From contig CM042685.1 in NCBI GenBank assembly GCA_023614405.1, positions 233,781,661 through 233,845,660 of the forward strand: DNA of 64,000 bases, given 5' to 3'. Below are positions 1 through 11,595 of this stretch, in pieces (the first letter of the stretch is position 1; each line of letters opens with the position of its first letter). A model generated the notes under the pieces. The model worked only from the letters and a program-made list of their open reading frames with translations. It had not been told where the DNA came from and did no database searches. The DNA comes from Avena insularis. Taxonomy: Eukaryota; Streptophyta; Magnoliopsida; Poales; Poaceae. Position numbers and translations under genes: made by a program.

Positions 1-779
1 CTCAATGTGTTTCCGGGTGCAAAGCCAGTCAAGCAGTCGATGCATCGACTGTCCGAGCAAAGAGCTGAAGCCGTTGGCATCAAAGTCAACGAACTCCTCG
101 ACGCCAACTTCATAAGGGAGATAAAGGAAAGCACATGGGTAGCTAACTCCGTGCTGGTCCCCAAAAAGGACACGGACATCATGTGGATGTGTGTGGACTT
201 CACGTCGCTTAACAAGAACTGCCCTAAGGACCACTTCCACCTACCACGGATCGATCAAACCATCGATTCAATTGCAGCATGCGAGAAACTCTCCTTCCTC
301 AACGCCTACTCAGGATACAACCAAATTCGACTAAAGGTCGAAGATCAGAAGAAAACGACATTCATCACGCCGTTCGAGGTGTTCTACTATGACACGATGC
401 CCTTCGGGCTGAAGAACGTGGACGCCACATATAAAAGGTGCATGCAGGTGTGCCTAAAGAATCAGATTGGTCGCAACGTCCAGGTCTATGTCGACGACAT
501 AGTAATCAAGACCAAGGAGGCCAGAACACTTACCGCTACAAGATCAAGCTGAACCGAGACAAGTGTGCCTTCAGCATCCCGTCTGGACAACTACTCGGGT
601 ATTTCATCTCTCAGCGAGGCATCGAAGCAACCCAAAGAAAATTAGGGCTATACTAGCCATGGAAAATCCCAAGAACGTCAAAGGGGTCCAGCAACTCGCT
701 GGGCGAATCGCGGCACTCAGCAGATTCATCAGCCGCATGGGCAAAAAGGCTCTCCCGTTCTACCAACTGCTACGCAAGG
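1..779 (+). pseudogene. Retand/Tat-type Gypsy reverse transcriptase, 5' part, broken
   Basis: This is the reverse transcriptase of a Ty3/gypsy retrotransposon, which copies element RNA into DNA. The first frame runs to 552 and shows VPKKD, LNKNCPKDHFHLPRID and the polymerase motif YVDDIVIK near 487-510. The reading then shifts: residues from YKIKLNRDKCAFSIPSG continue in the frame ending at 656, and KIRAILAMENPKNVKG continues in a third frame to the insertion point. About 20 codons after VIKTKEARTL look deleted, judged against the usual family sequence. The gene is cut at 779 by the Athila-lineage insertion and resumes at 10409. Its 5' end lies outside the window. The lineage call rests on these motifs and on the paired RNase H domains downstream. 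Confidence 0.85.
775..779. repeat. TSD caagg, left copy
   Basis: These five bases precede the TG end of the Athila-lineage LTR and are repeated at 10404-10408, directly after its CA end. A 5 bp duplication is what LTR-element integrase normally leaves, and it fixes both borders. Confidence 0.95.
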
Positions 780-2143
780 TGATGACCCACAAGTATAGGG
801 GATCGCAACAGTCTTCAAGGGTAGTAAAGCCCAAATTTATTGATTTGATACAAGGGGAGTCAAATAATATTTATAACCCTTAACAGATGAGTTGTCAATT
901 CAGCTGCACCTGGAAATAGTCTTGCTTGCAATAGTTTATCCGTAGCAACAATTTTGTACTAGCAATAGAAAAGTAACAACAATAGTAGTAACAATTGTAG
1001 TAAACAACATGATTAAAATGCAGTAGGCATAGGGATGGATGGGCGTTGCATGGACAAGATAACTTATGTAACAATCAAGACATGGGCATTTGCAGATAAT
1101 GAAGATAAAGCATCCAAGTACTAAATAACCATAGGCATGTGTTCCGTATATAGTCATGCATGCTCGCAATGAGAACTTGCACAACATCTTTTGTCCTGCC
1201 AGCCCGTTTGCAGCGGGGCCTCAAGGGAATCTACTTGCAATTAAGGTGCTCCTTTTAATAGAGCACCGGAGTAAAGCATTAACACTCCATGAACACACGT
1301 GATCCTCACATCACATCCATCCCCTCCGCTTATCCCAATTTCTGTCACTTCGGGGCCTCGAGTTCCGAACAACGATATGTGTATACAACTTGCAGGTAAG
1401 ATGACAAACAATAATATCATCATGAATAAATAACATGTTCAGATCTGATATCATGGCACTCGGGCCCTAGTGACAAGCATTAAGCACAACAAGTTGCAAC
1501 AATGTCAAAAAGCACTAATAATAGATACTAGGCACCATGCCCTAATAATCTTATGCAATTACATGATAGATCTCATCCAATCCCTACTATCCCCATAGCC
1601 TATAGCAGGGAATTACTCACACATGGATGGGGGGAATGATGGATGGTTGATGGAGAGGCGTTGGTGATAATGATGGCAATGATCTCCTCCAATTCCCCGT
1701 CCTGTCAGGGTGCCAGAACGGAATTTCTGGTTCCGATCGCAGTTTCTGGTGGTGGCGGCGCAACAGAACTCTTCTCTGGAAATTGTCGAACCCCCCAGTG
1801 TTTTTAGGTCAAAGGGTATATGTAGGCGAAAGGAGAGGTCGAGGCGGAGCGGCCACACCATGCCCAGGCGTGGCCAGGCCTGGCCTGTACCTAGGGGTGG
1901 TGTGGGACCCTTTGGCCTCTTGTCCCTCCATTTTCTGGCTCCGTGACTCTTCTAGGAAAATAGGATTTTCGGCATATTTTCTAGGTTTTTTCCTGAAAGT
2001 TGATTTCCTGCATAAAAACGAGAGACCAAAGCAATTCTGCTAAAAACAACATTAGTTCTTGTTAGTTGTATCCAAATCACAAAAATTAGAGGAGAAACAA
2101 TAACAAAAGTGTTCGGTAAAGTAGATACGTTTTGGACGTATCA
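780..2143 (-). repeat. 3' LTR of the Athila-lineage element
   Basis: 1,364 bp, starting TGATGACCCACAAG and ending TTTTGGACGTATCA on the + strand. It matches 9025-10403 closely along its length with scattered substitutions and small indels. In element orientation the LTR begins TGATACGTCCAAAAC. Confidence 0.95.
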
Positions 2144-2158
2144 ACTCCCCCCAATCTT
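2144..2158 (-). other. Terminal polypurine tract
   Basis: Read on the - strand the bases next to the 3' LTR are AAGATTGGGGGGAGT, a typical PPT for priming plus-strand DNA. The placement directly against the LTR supports the element orientation. Confidence 0.88.
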
Positions 2159-2163
2159 AGCTT

Positions 2164-2183
2164 ATTGCTTGTCCTCAAGCAAT
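2164..2183. repeat. 8 bp hairpin next to the PPT
   Basis: The sequence attgcttgtcctcaagcaat is a perfect inverted repeat with 8 bp arms and a 4 base loop, six bases inside the terminal PPT. I recall a similar CTTGAGGACAAGCAA motif at this place in other Athila-lineage elements. Its function is not known to me. Confidence 0.8.
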
Positions 2184-4265
2184 TCAGTTGAAAACTGAGT
2201 GCGATAAAAGAAACTTTCACGAACACATTTGCTTCATAAGATGTATATATTCTCAGCACATGAGAAAATACTTAGGCAATTCATAATAAGGAGTATGCAA
2301 ATAAGTCTACCCAATAGTCTTGCAAGCTATGAAGAGACTACACAATAATAATAAGCAACATGAAACATAAGCATTTGCAAGATTGTAATGCTCATAAGAA
2401 GATATGATAAAGTGGTATCTCACTTGCCTTTCTTTTTGGAGCAAAACATAAATGCCAAGGCACCTCTGAAGTTCAAGTGAAGACTAGAAGTAGAAATATC
2501 AAAGATACAAGCATCAAAGTTATATCACAATTAATTGTGTTCTAGGACAAGCACATTGCACTAAGAATGACAACTATGCTCTTGGGAAGGTGCTCGCGAC
2601 ATAAAAGTGAAAGAAACGATTAAAAAGTTTCAAAGGCTTCCAAATGTTGAAAGTATGGTACTCATTAGTTTTGAGCTCTCATTGCCCCTATCATAAGCAT
2701 CTTTAAATGGTTAAGGTTAAATTGAGGACAAATGTCAGTTATATGCTTGACAGATCATAAGTTGAAAATCTCATGCCCCTTGAGTACGAGTACCGAGACC
2801 TCATGCTACTTAACTTTGGTCTTTGGTAAGTTCTTGTCAATGTAAGTATATGTGTATTATAGAGAACCGCCAATGGGGTACCCCTTGATCCATGACACAA
2901 GAGCTATCCCATATCAAAATGACAAGGCAACAGACATTGAGCATCTCAGCGATCTTTTTATTTACTATTTGCATAGTTTTTATGAGGATGCTTCATAGAA
3001 TGCCATTATGGTTTCGCTATAAGTTTCCACCATGATTAGGCATGTCTTAGGCTAGCCGCCCAGGCATTTATCTAACACATATACAAACTCCATGGACTTA
3101 GAAGCTCCCATTTTATTTCACACCGCTCAGGATCCATAAAGAAAAGAACATGATATCAACTAGATATAATAAGTGCAATGTTGAAAGCGTTCCCCATGTC
3201 AACATGGTTTTGCTAATTCCCAACTTATAAATTACACGCATATAACTACATGGACCGTCACAATGGTTCAGGTTTATTAAGTGCAAGAAATAAAATGTGC
3301 AATCAAGTTCGTGAGAGATTTACTAACTAATTTTTGCATAACAAGCAAACATTTTTATTTGGAAGAAAACAACGCATAATTAGTATGCAAGGAATATCAA
3401 TGATGCTAATAGGTATATATGGTGGACACTTTTTGACAACTTTGGTTTTGGAGAGTTGGATGCATGAGTAGAGTTCATACTCAATACAAGTGAAAGCTAG
3501 CAAATAGAAGGGAGTGACAATCGAGAGAGCAGTAACTGTCATAATCATGCTTGCGGAAAAACAAAATTAATTGTGGTATGAAAGTGACACAAGAACTCCG
3601 AGGCAAAATAAATCATCGAGGCTTAACTGACTTTGTTTAGTCATATGCATGCGTGAGCATGTGCGAAGTCGATTCAAATAAAACATTCAGAGGAGGATAC
3701 CACAATGTCATACAAAGTTATGAATAGAACAATGCAAGCAAACATTTATATGGCATGCTACAAACTATTAGCAAGTTGGAACTAATCATAAGAGAGCAAA
3801 GAACTACTAAGCATACATTAAATAACATATACCTTACATGAACAGACTAAGCATGCCCACAATGATGAGTATATGTACAAAAATGAAAACAAAATAGAGT
3901 CCATATCAGCCTCTTACCACACCTCGAATTGCCAATCGTCATTATTGCCTTTCACTTGTGTGGCTTGAATAATAATATGAAAACCAAACTCCAAAGGAGT
4001 CACTGAGGACTGCTGAACCCTGCAACGAACTTCACAAAACCAGAGAAGAACAACACATATTTTTGGGTTTTTCGAATAACAAACCAAAGATAAAAAGGGT
4101 AAGAAAACTAAAACTAAAAGCTAAAGAAGCAAACAAAGAGAAACAACGAAAATATTTTTGGTCTTTTTGTGTTTTGGAAAGCATAAAAAACAAGAACAAA
4201 AACGAAACATGGATATACAAAGTCCCGACAGAATATGATATGTAGATGAGTGTGATGTCGGTGTA
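2184..4265. other. 3' non-coding interior of the Athila-lineage element
   Basis: Two kilobases of AT-rich DNA with no ORF resembling a retrotransposon domain on either strand. Its position between the env-position ORF and the terminal PPT matches the long 3' untranslated region of Athila elements. I see no nested insertion in it. Confidence 0.6.
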
Positions 4266-4283
4266 CCTCCCCCCAAGCTTAGG
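4266..4283 (-). other. Internal second polypurine tract
   Basis: On the - strand this reads CCTAAGCTTGGGGGGAGG, nearly the same as the terminal PPT at 2144-2158. It lies just downstream of the env-position ORF. An internal PPT copy is an inference from sequence; it could act as a central PPT or be a relic. Confidence 0.6.
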
Positions 4284-4396
4284 ATTTTGGGCTAAGTGGA
4301 GATAAATCCCAACGTGGGTAGGAACTCCAAGCTGGCGGGTCATCATAAGAATGATCGTAATCCAGCCCTCGTGAAGAAGAAGCAGAAGCCCCCCAA

Positions 4397-5386
4397 TCAT
4401 AAGCACGCTGCTGGTATGAGGACTCCCTCGTGTTGGAGGGTGGACCGAATTATCCTCGGCCTCCCTTCCAACATTCTCCACTTGCTGGGAGAGATCCTCC
4501 ATGTACGTGTCAAGATCCTCCTCCATGAGTGGCCATCCTTCCTGGTATCAAGGTTAAACAAAACAGGCGCAGGGATAAGGACTACTCGCTCGGAATTACC
4601 TCCTCTCCATCCACTTTTGATAAAGGTTATTTCATAAGATAAATCACTCGAGTCAGCCCAAGGAGAAACAAATTTATGCTGCATCATGGAATTAAAATCA
4701 AGCCTCTCTATGGGAAACTGTAAGTCTAATCGATGAGGCACTACACCATGTAGAGCTAACAAGCGAGAGGCAATGAGGCCTCCACAAATTCCACCTTTCT
4801 CGCGGTTAGAAGCGAGACGGTGATCTACCAAAGATCCCAAGTTATAAGTCCTATCCCATCTCAAAGCAACTGAGATAAAAGCTAGATCATAGGAAGATAA
4901 TTTATTTACAGTCTTTCTAGCAAGAACACACTTGGCAATAAAATAGGCAAAATATCGAATAGATGGGAGATGAATATTTTAAATTTTAGCACTCTCCTTT
5001 GAGAAGCTGCTCCCTTGGAAAATATCTGCATACAAGTCTGTAAGTGGCTTAGGCCGCTCCTTAATCTTCTCGCGCAAACCCCACTATGGCACTTTAATGG
5101 CTGCACAAAAATCGTCAAATGGGAGATTGACAACTACATCGTAAATTTTGTAATGAACCATGGGGTTAGGAAAAGACCAACTAAATCGGAAATCCTGCAC
5201 CATAGACATAGCCAGTTTCACATATTGGTAAGGTTCATCATCAACAAAATGCTCCAATCCTGCATTAGAAATTAGAGTATGGAAATCTTGAAAAATTCCC
5301 GTAGCTCTCATGTATTCGGGGCATGGATAAATAGAAGGGAAAACACCCTCCTCATGGTGGACTTTCATGACCTCATGCACCCTCAA
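4397..5386 (-). pseudogene. Env-position ORF of the Athila-lineage element, two nonsense codons
   Basis: A single - strand frame runs from about 5386 to 4397 (about 330 codons). Only two stops break it: TAG at 5084-5086 after AAIKVP, and TAA near 4980 after ESAKI. Recognisable stretches are EGVFPSIYPCPEYMRATG, VQDFRFSWSFPNPMVHYKIY, EKGGICGGLIASRLLALHG and PIERLDFNSMMQHKF. I know these from the extra ORF downstream of pol in Triticeae Athila-type elements, which occupies the env position but has no proven function. I see no signal peptide or transmembrane segment in the readable part. The true start is unclear because the frame upstream of 5386 is degraded. Confidence 0.7.
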
Positions 5387-6324
5387 TCCTGTTGGTTGAG
5401 TTGGTGTTCATTCATCTTCTTTTCTGAAATTTTTAGACAAACATCACAAAAAGTAATTTCAAAGCTACTAAATGAAGGGAGCTACTATAGGGACTTGTAA
5501 GAGGACTAAACATGCATCAAAATTATTTCTCTAAGCATAGAACAAGCATGAAATCTCACATAACCTGTCACCTATAGTAGCAAAATACTCAAGATATAAT
5601 CCATTAATCACAAATCTACTTGGACAAGCGGAGGAGTCACATACCGAAGAACAAATGCTCCAAATCTTATCAGCAAAGGTGAGATGAGCAAGGAGATCGA
5701 AAATTTCGAGCAAAAACAGCAAGAACACGATTTTGAGCAATGAAATGGTGTTTTCTTGGTAGAGAGAGAGGAGTGGCAGGTGGAAGAATAAGTGGATGGC
5801 CAGGGGTGGCCCACACCATGGCTAGGCACGCCCCTGGGGTGGCCGCGCCACCAGGTGGTGTGCCTGCCTGGTGGGCCCCCTGGGTCACTCTAGGTGCCTC
5901 TCTGTCCCATTTTTGACGAAAAAATTTAATATGAATTTTCTGGAATTTTTCGTGAAACTTTATTTTCGAGCAATTTTCAGGAATTGGTAAATGAATTTCC
6001 CGCAGAAAAAATTATTTTGGAATGATGAAAAAACACATCAAAACTAAAACTACAGAAGTTCTAACACACTCAAATATGCAAGCAACTAGCAATACAAAGA
6101 TGAGCAAAGTGAAAGTAGGAATTGGAATATAGAAAATAAGAGTAAACAAGGATAATCATGGTGAAAACATTGTTTTGTTCATCAAAATCCCTTTGTTAAC
6201 AAGGTTGATCAGGTCTTGTTACCAAAACAATTTTATATGAAGCAAAACTTTGCATTTCACTAAATGATTATGTTACCTCAACCTTGATAGCAACAGTCCC
6301 AATCATAATAATTTCATAATCTTC
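5387..6324. other. Spacer where pol would be expected
   Basis: About 940 bp between the protease end and the env-position ORF. I find no reverse transcriptase, RNase H or integrase motif in any frame. The part near 5800-5900 is GC-rich. Short ORFs here have no recognisable content. Confidence 0.65.
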
Positions 6325-7137
6325 TTATGGAATGGGACAATATATTTCTCCAACTTTGATGCTCTCAATATTCTCAATTGAGTTTAGGCCATATTTATTA
6401 TCAATCTTCTTGGGAAAATAAATAGTGTGCTCCTTTTCATTAACATTAAAAGTTACCTTTACTTGGTTGCAATCATTGACAACACCTGTAGTGTTAAGAA
6501 AAGGTCTCCCAAGAATAATAGATATATTATCATCTTCGGGCATTTCAAGCACAACAAAATCAGTTAATATCAAACAATTATGAGCCACTTGAATAGGAAC
6601 ATCCTCACATATACCAACGGGAATAGTAGTAGACTTATCAACAATTTGCAGAGATATATCAGTTGGTATCAAATTTTCCAGATTAAGTCTCTTGTACAGA
6701 GAAAAAGGCATAACACTAACTCTTGCTCCCAAATCACACAAAGAGGTTCTAACATAATTATTTTTGATAGAGCAAGGAATAGTTGTAATACCTGGATCTC
6801 TAAGTTTCTTTGGACCCTTACCATTGAAGGAATAATTAGCAAGCAAAGTGGAAATTTCCTCATTAGGAATCTTCCTTTTATTAGAGACAATATCTTTCAT
6901 ACACTTTGAATAAGGAGGAAATTTAATAGCATCAGTCAAAGGAATTTGCAAAAACAAAGGTTTCATCCACTCACAAAACTTGTTATAGTCTTCTTCCTCC
7001 TTTGACTTGTGTTTCTTATTAGGAAAAGGCATTGGTTTTTGCACCCAAGGCTCTCTTTCACTACCATGTTTATTAGCAACAAAATCTTCCTTAGTGTACT
7101 TAGTATTCTTAGTGTGCCTTTCAGGTTCTTCTTCAAT
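6325..7137 (-). pseudogene. Aspartic protease domain of the Athila-lineage element
   Basis: The frame 7044-6325 (239 codons) is open and in the same frame as Gag upstream, separated only by a stop at 7138. It carries KPMPFPNKKHKSKEE, then the protease core with CDLGARVSVMPFSLYKRL. Athila-type elements use DLGA where others have D(S/T)GA, so the catalytic Asp is present. The flap and C-terminal region include SIILGRPFLNT. The product would cleave the Gag polyprotein. It ends at VGEIYCPIP without running into reverse transcriptase, which marks the element as non-autonomous. Confidence 0.82.
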
Positions 7138-8936
7138 TTATCCTTTATCAGGATCATCATTTTTATCATCACCACTTTCAGTTTCAGCATTAGATACAAA
7201 TATACTATTAGGATCTTTAACAGGTTCATAAGATTCTACAACTATTTTATGTCTGTTTTTCTTAGAAGACGTACCACTATTTTTAACTTGTTGAGAATCT
7301 TGTTCAATTCTTTTCGGATGTCCCTCAGGATATAGAGGATCCTGAGTAGAAGCACCACTTCTAGTTCTAATTTCATAAGCATGTTTTTCTCTAGAAGCAT
7401 TAACTAGCAAATCTTTTTGCACCTTAGTAAGCTGATCAATTTGAGTTTGAACCATTTGGAAATGTTTAACAAGCATTTTAACATCATTGGAGGTTCTCTC
7501 CACATTATCATGCAACTTATCAATAGCTCTAGAATTTTCCATTAGATGATTCTGCACTCTCTTATTAAAATTATCTTGCTTAACAACATAAATATCAAAT
7601 TCTTCTAAGCATTGATCAGGAGGTTTAGAGTAAGGAATATCACAATTATCAAAATGTTGGAGAGAGTGTACCTCAATAGTGGATGAGTGATAGATTGTCT
7701 TACATAATTCTTCTATAGGAGGTAAATTCTTCACATCTTCAGATTTAATACCCTTCTCCTTAAGACATTTCTTAGCTTCCTTCATCACTTCATCATTTGA
7801 TTCAATCATTCCCCTCTTCTCTGGTGTTGGTGTTGGGGTTGGCTCAAGTGTAGTTGTCTCAGGTGTAGTTGGCTCAGGTGTAGTCCAATCATCTTAATTC
7901 TTGCTTATTTTAGCCATTAATTCCTCAGCTTCATCGGGAGTTCTTTTCCTCAAAACACAACCAGCACAACTATCCAGGTATGTCCTAGATTCATCAGTTA
8001 GTCCATTATAATATATATCAAGAAACTCATTTTTTGGTGCTGGATATCTAGACCGTGCTTTAATTAAAGCACAAAACCTTGTCCATGATTCAGGCAATTT
8101 CTCTTCTTCTCCCTGCTTAAAATTAAAGAGTTCCTGTAGAATAGCATGTTGAGCACTAGGAGGGAAATATTTCAAAAAGAAAGTAGCAACCATTCCAATA
8201 GGACTATCAATAGATCAGGAGGTAAATTATTAAACCAAGTTTTAGCTTCACCTTTCAATGAAAAAGGGAAAATTTTAGCAACAAAGTAGGTGCGTTTCTT
8301 AATATCATCAGAAAATAAGCCACTCAAAATAGAGAGCTCTTACATATGTGCCACAACACTTTCATTTCCAGTCCCACAAAAAGGTTCTTTCTCCACAATG
8401 GTTATATAAGATAAATCAAGAGAGAAATCATAATCCTTATCTTTAATGTGTATGGGAGATGTGGCAAACTTAGCATCAGGAGAGAATTTATGTCTAACAG
8501 TATGTCTCTCAAGAAGACTCTTAATATCACTTGCACCATGAGTGTTTTGACATTTCTCAATAAATTCATCAGTCATTTAAATATAACCATCATCAAGATC
8601 ATAGCTAGGATACTCTCTAGACTCAGGTGAACTAATAGGTGTAGCAAAATTTTCATTAGGAGTTTTAGTGTTTACAATTATAGTTCTAGCAATTGTAGCA
8701 TCTAGGAAAGGACCTAATGAACCACTCTCATCAAGAACAGTAGAAGTAGCATCATAAGTATCAGAAGCATTTTCAGATTTAGCAGAAGTAGCAATATGTG
8801 TAGCATGTGTATGTGGTGGTGTAAGAATATTACTCATCACAGATGGTGAATCAAGAGCAACAGAGGTGTTCAGAATTATACCTCTTCTTGTAGTGGATGG
8901 CAATATAGGAACTTTTCCATCACGAGTTTTACCCAT
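7138..8936 (-). pseudogene. Gag of the Athila-lineage element, near-intact frame
   Basis: Gag starts at ATG 8936 (MGKTRDGKVPILPSTTRRG), chosen because it matches the usual N-terminus; longer ORF starts fall inside the LTR. In-frame stops occur at 8577 (TAA directly followed by ATG), 8340, 7894 and 7138, and one frameshift lies near 8200-8215. The capsid-like core is clear: LKGEAKTWFNNLPPD, then FPPSAQHAILQELFNF and WTRFCALIKARSRYPAP. A Pro/Thr-rich linker near 7800-7890 precedes a helical stretch and the segment EIRTRSGASTQDPLYPEGHP. I see no zinc knuckle. The damage is mostly point nonsense, so the frame was probably functional until fairly recently. Confidence 0.82.
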
Positions 8937-8995
8937 GATGAATGGATAAGAGCGAACAGTAATAATTCCAAGTGAACTTATAAATAAAGCTACGT

Positions 8996-9013
8996 TCCCT
9001 AGAAACAGCGCCA
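8996..9013 (-). other. Primer-binding site of the Athila-lineage element
   Basis: On the - strand this reads TGGCGCTGTTTCTAGGGA, 11 bases inside the 5' LTR. It resembles TGGCGCCGTTGCCGGGGA, the PBS commonly seen in Athila-lineage elements, with several substitutions. Confidence 0.75.
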
Positions 9014-9024
9014 GAAAATAGTCT

Positions 9025-10403
9025 TGATGACCCACAAGTATAGGGGATCGCAACAGTCTTCGAGGGTAGTAAAGCCCAAATTTATTGATTTGACACAAAG
9101 CCAAAGAATATTTATAAGCCTTAACAGATGAGTTGTCAATTCAGCTGCACCTGGAAACAGTCTTGCTCGCAATAGTTTATCAGTAGCAACAGTTTTATAG
9201 TAGCAATAGTAAAGTAACAACAACAGTAAAATAAGGACAGTAGTAACAATTGTAGTAAACAACAAGATTAAAATGCGGTAGGCATATGGATCGATGGACG
9301 AGCGTTGCATAGACAAGATAATTCATGTAAAAATCAAGACATGGGAATTTGCAGATAATGAAGATAAAGCATCCAAGTACTAAATAACCATAGGCGTGTG
9401 TTCTGTATATAGTTATTCATGCTCGCAGTGAGAACTTGCACAAATCTTTTGTCCTGCCAGTCCGTTTGCAGCGGGGCCTCAAGGGAATCTACTGGCAATT
9501 AAGGTGCTCCTTTTAATAGAGCACCGGAGCAAAGCATTCACACTCCGTGAACACAGATGATCCTCACATCACAACCACCCCTCCGCTTATCCCAATTTAT
9601 GTCACTTCGGGGCCTCCGGTTTCGGACAACGATATGTGTATACAACTTGCAGGTAAGATCACAAAAAGATATCATCATGAATCAATAACATGTTCATATC
9701 TGAGATCATGGCACTCGGGCCCTAGTGACAAGCATTAAGCACAACAAGTTGCAACAATGTCAAAAAGCACTAACAATAGATACTAGGCACCATGCCCTAA
9801 CAATCTTATGCAATTACATGATAGATCTCATCCAATCCCTACCATCCCCATAGCCTACAGTGGCGAATTCCTCACACATGGATGGGGGAATCATGGATGG
9901 TTGATGGAGAGGCGTTGGTAATAATGATGGCGATGATCTCCTCCAATTCCCCGTCCCGTCAGGGTGCCAGAACGGAATTTCTGGTTCCGATCGTGGTTTC
10001 TGGTGGTGGCGGCGCAGTGGAACTCTTCTCTGGAAATTGTCGACCCCCCGGTGTTTTTCGGTCAGAGGGTATATGTAGGAGAAAGGAGAGGTCGAGGCGG
10101 AGTCCGAGGCGGCCACACCATGCCCAGGCGTGGCTAGGCCTGGCCAGCACCTAGGGGTGGTGTGGGACCCTCTGGCCTCTTCTCCCTATGTTTTCTGGCT
10201 CCGTGAGTCTTCTGGGAAAATAGGATTTTCGGCATATTTTCTAGGTTTTTTCCTGAAAGTTGATTTCCTGCATAAAAACGAGACACCAAAGCAATTCTAC
10301 TGAAAACAACGTTAGTCCGTGTTAGTTGTATCCAAATCACACACATTAGAGGAGAAACAATAGCAAAAGTGTTCGGGAAAGTAGATATGTTTTGGACGTA
10401 TCA
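9025..10403 (-). repeat. 5' LTR of the Athila-lineage element
   Basis: 1,379 bp, pairing with 780-2143. It starts TGATGACCCACAAG and ends GGACGTATCA on the + strand and is followed by the caagg TSD. Several small indels separate the two LTRs, so the insertion is not very young. Confidence 0.95.
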
Positions 10404-10408
10404 CAAGG
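10404..10408. repeat. TSD caagg, right copy
   Basis: Second copy of the duplication at 775-779. The Retand reading resumes immediately after it. Confidence 0.95.
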
Positions 10409-11595
10409 CTGAGAAGTTCGAGTGGACGGCCGAAGCCGATGAGGCATTCGAATACCTCAAGCGCCTACTCTCCACATCTCCGGTACTGGTCACGCCAAAG
10501 GAGAGGGAGCCCATGCTGCTATACATTGCAGCCACACATCAGGTGGTGAGTACCGCCCTCGTGGTCGAACGGCCCGAAGACGGCAAGACCCACGGGGTAC
10601 AACGCCCAATCTACTACCTCAGCGAGGTACTGACCCCAAAAAAGCAAAGGTATCCCCACTACCAAAATCTCGCCTACGGCGTATTCATGACGACACGTCG
10701 ACTGTGCCACTACTTTCAAGAGCATTAGATCGTGGTCATCAACGACGCACAACTGTTGAGCATCCTGAATAACCCTGAAGCTACAGGGCGCATAGACTTG
10801 TGGGGCATCGAGCTGTCCCCTCGGGACATCATATACGAGCGTCGCACCTCCATCAAGTCTCAGGTTCTCCCTGACTTCCTCGTCCATTGGATGGAACTCC
10901 AGTTACCTGACACTCCAGACATGTCCCAGTCCTATACAATGCACTTCGACATCTCTAAACGTGAGGCTAGAGAAGTTGCCGGAGTGATACTAACGTCCCC
11001 TCAAGGGGACAAGATGAAATACGTCCTTCAGATGAAGTTTCGTGCATCCAACAATGGAGCCGAGTACGAGGCACTCCTACATGGCATGCGGATGGCCAAA
11101 GTGTATGGAGCCATGTGCCTCGTCATCTACGGTGACTCCAACCTCGTCGTCCAACAGACGATGAATGAGTGCGATGCCCATAGAGCCAACATGCTCGCAT
11201 ATCATGCGCTCTACAACTCACTCGAAGGAGATTTCGACGGATGCGAACTCCGACACGTTGGCAGGGAAAGCAACGAAGAAGCCGACAAGCTCGCCAACAT
11301 TGGCTCCACCTGCGCCTTAGTGCCACCAGGTGTGTTCCTCGAGCAAATCTGCGTGCCCTCTATCAAGCAAAAATTCCCGAAGGACACAACTGAAGCTGTA
11401 GGACACTCGGGGGCTGCGCCAACCGAGAAAGCCGAGGGACCCGAAGAGCTCGACACAGAGGTCAAACTGGTGAGCCTCATGCAAGTCTTGGCAGTCGAAC
11501 AAACATGGACTCAGCCGTACGTCAGATACCTGGTGAGCAAGCAGCTGCCTGAGGACCCAACAGAAGCCTTGCAGGTCACCCACCGATCAAAGGCA
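10409..11595 (+). pseudogene. Retand/Tat RNase H region: retroelement RNase H plus second RNase H
   Basis: Continues the reverse transcriptase interrupted at 779. First comes the Ty3-type RNase H (FEWTAEADEAFEYLKRLL, QRPIYYLSEVLTPKKQRYP), ending at a TAG near 10726-10728. A second RNase H-like domain follows in the frame 10732-11595: NNGAEYEALLHGMRMAK, VIYGDSNLVVQQ and ESNEEADKLANIGS give its acidic residues. Its usual FDGS motif reads FDIS, so the first Asp is kept. Paired RNase H domains are a known feature of the Tat lineage and the main reason for the lineage call. The linker WTQPYVRYLVSKQLPEDPTE before integrase is present. Confidence 0.87.

Larger units (their letters stand above)
780..10403 (-). 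mobile_element. Athila-lineage LTR retrotransposon (Sabrina/WHAM-like), pol-less
   Basis: A complete 9,624 bp element with 1.36-1.38 kb LTRs, caagg TSDs, a PPT beside the left LTR and a PBS beside the right LTR, so it is transcribed on the - strand. Reading right to left it holds gag (8936-7138), an aspartic protease domain (7137-6325), and after about 940 bp an ORF in the env position (5386-4397). Reverse transcriptase, RNase H and integrase, which need more than 2 kb, have no room and no trace. It must have depended on enzymes from another element. Gag and protease sequence, the DLGA active site and the two-PPT layout fit the Athila lineage. The family name is from memory of Triticeae repeats and is less certain. 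Confidence 0.92.
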
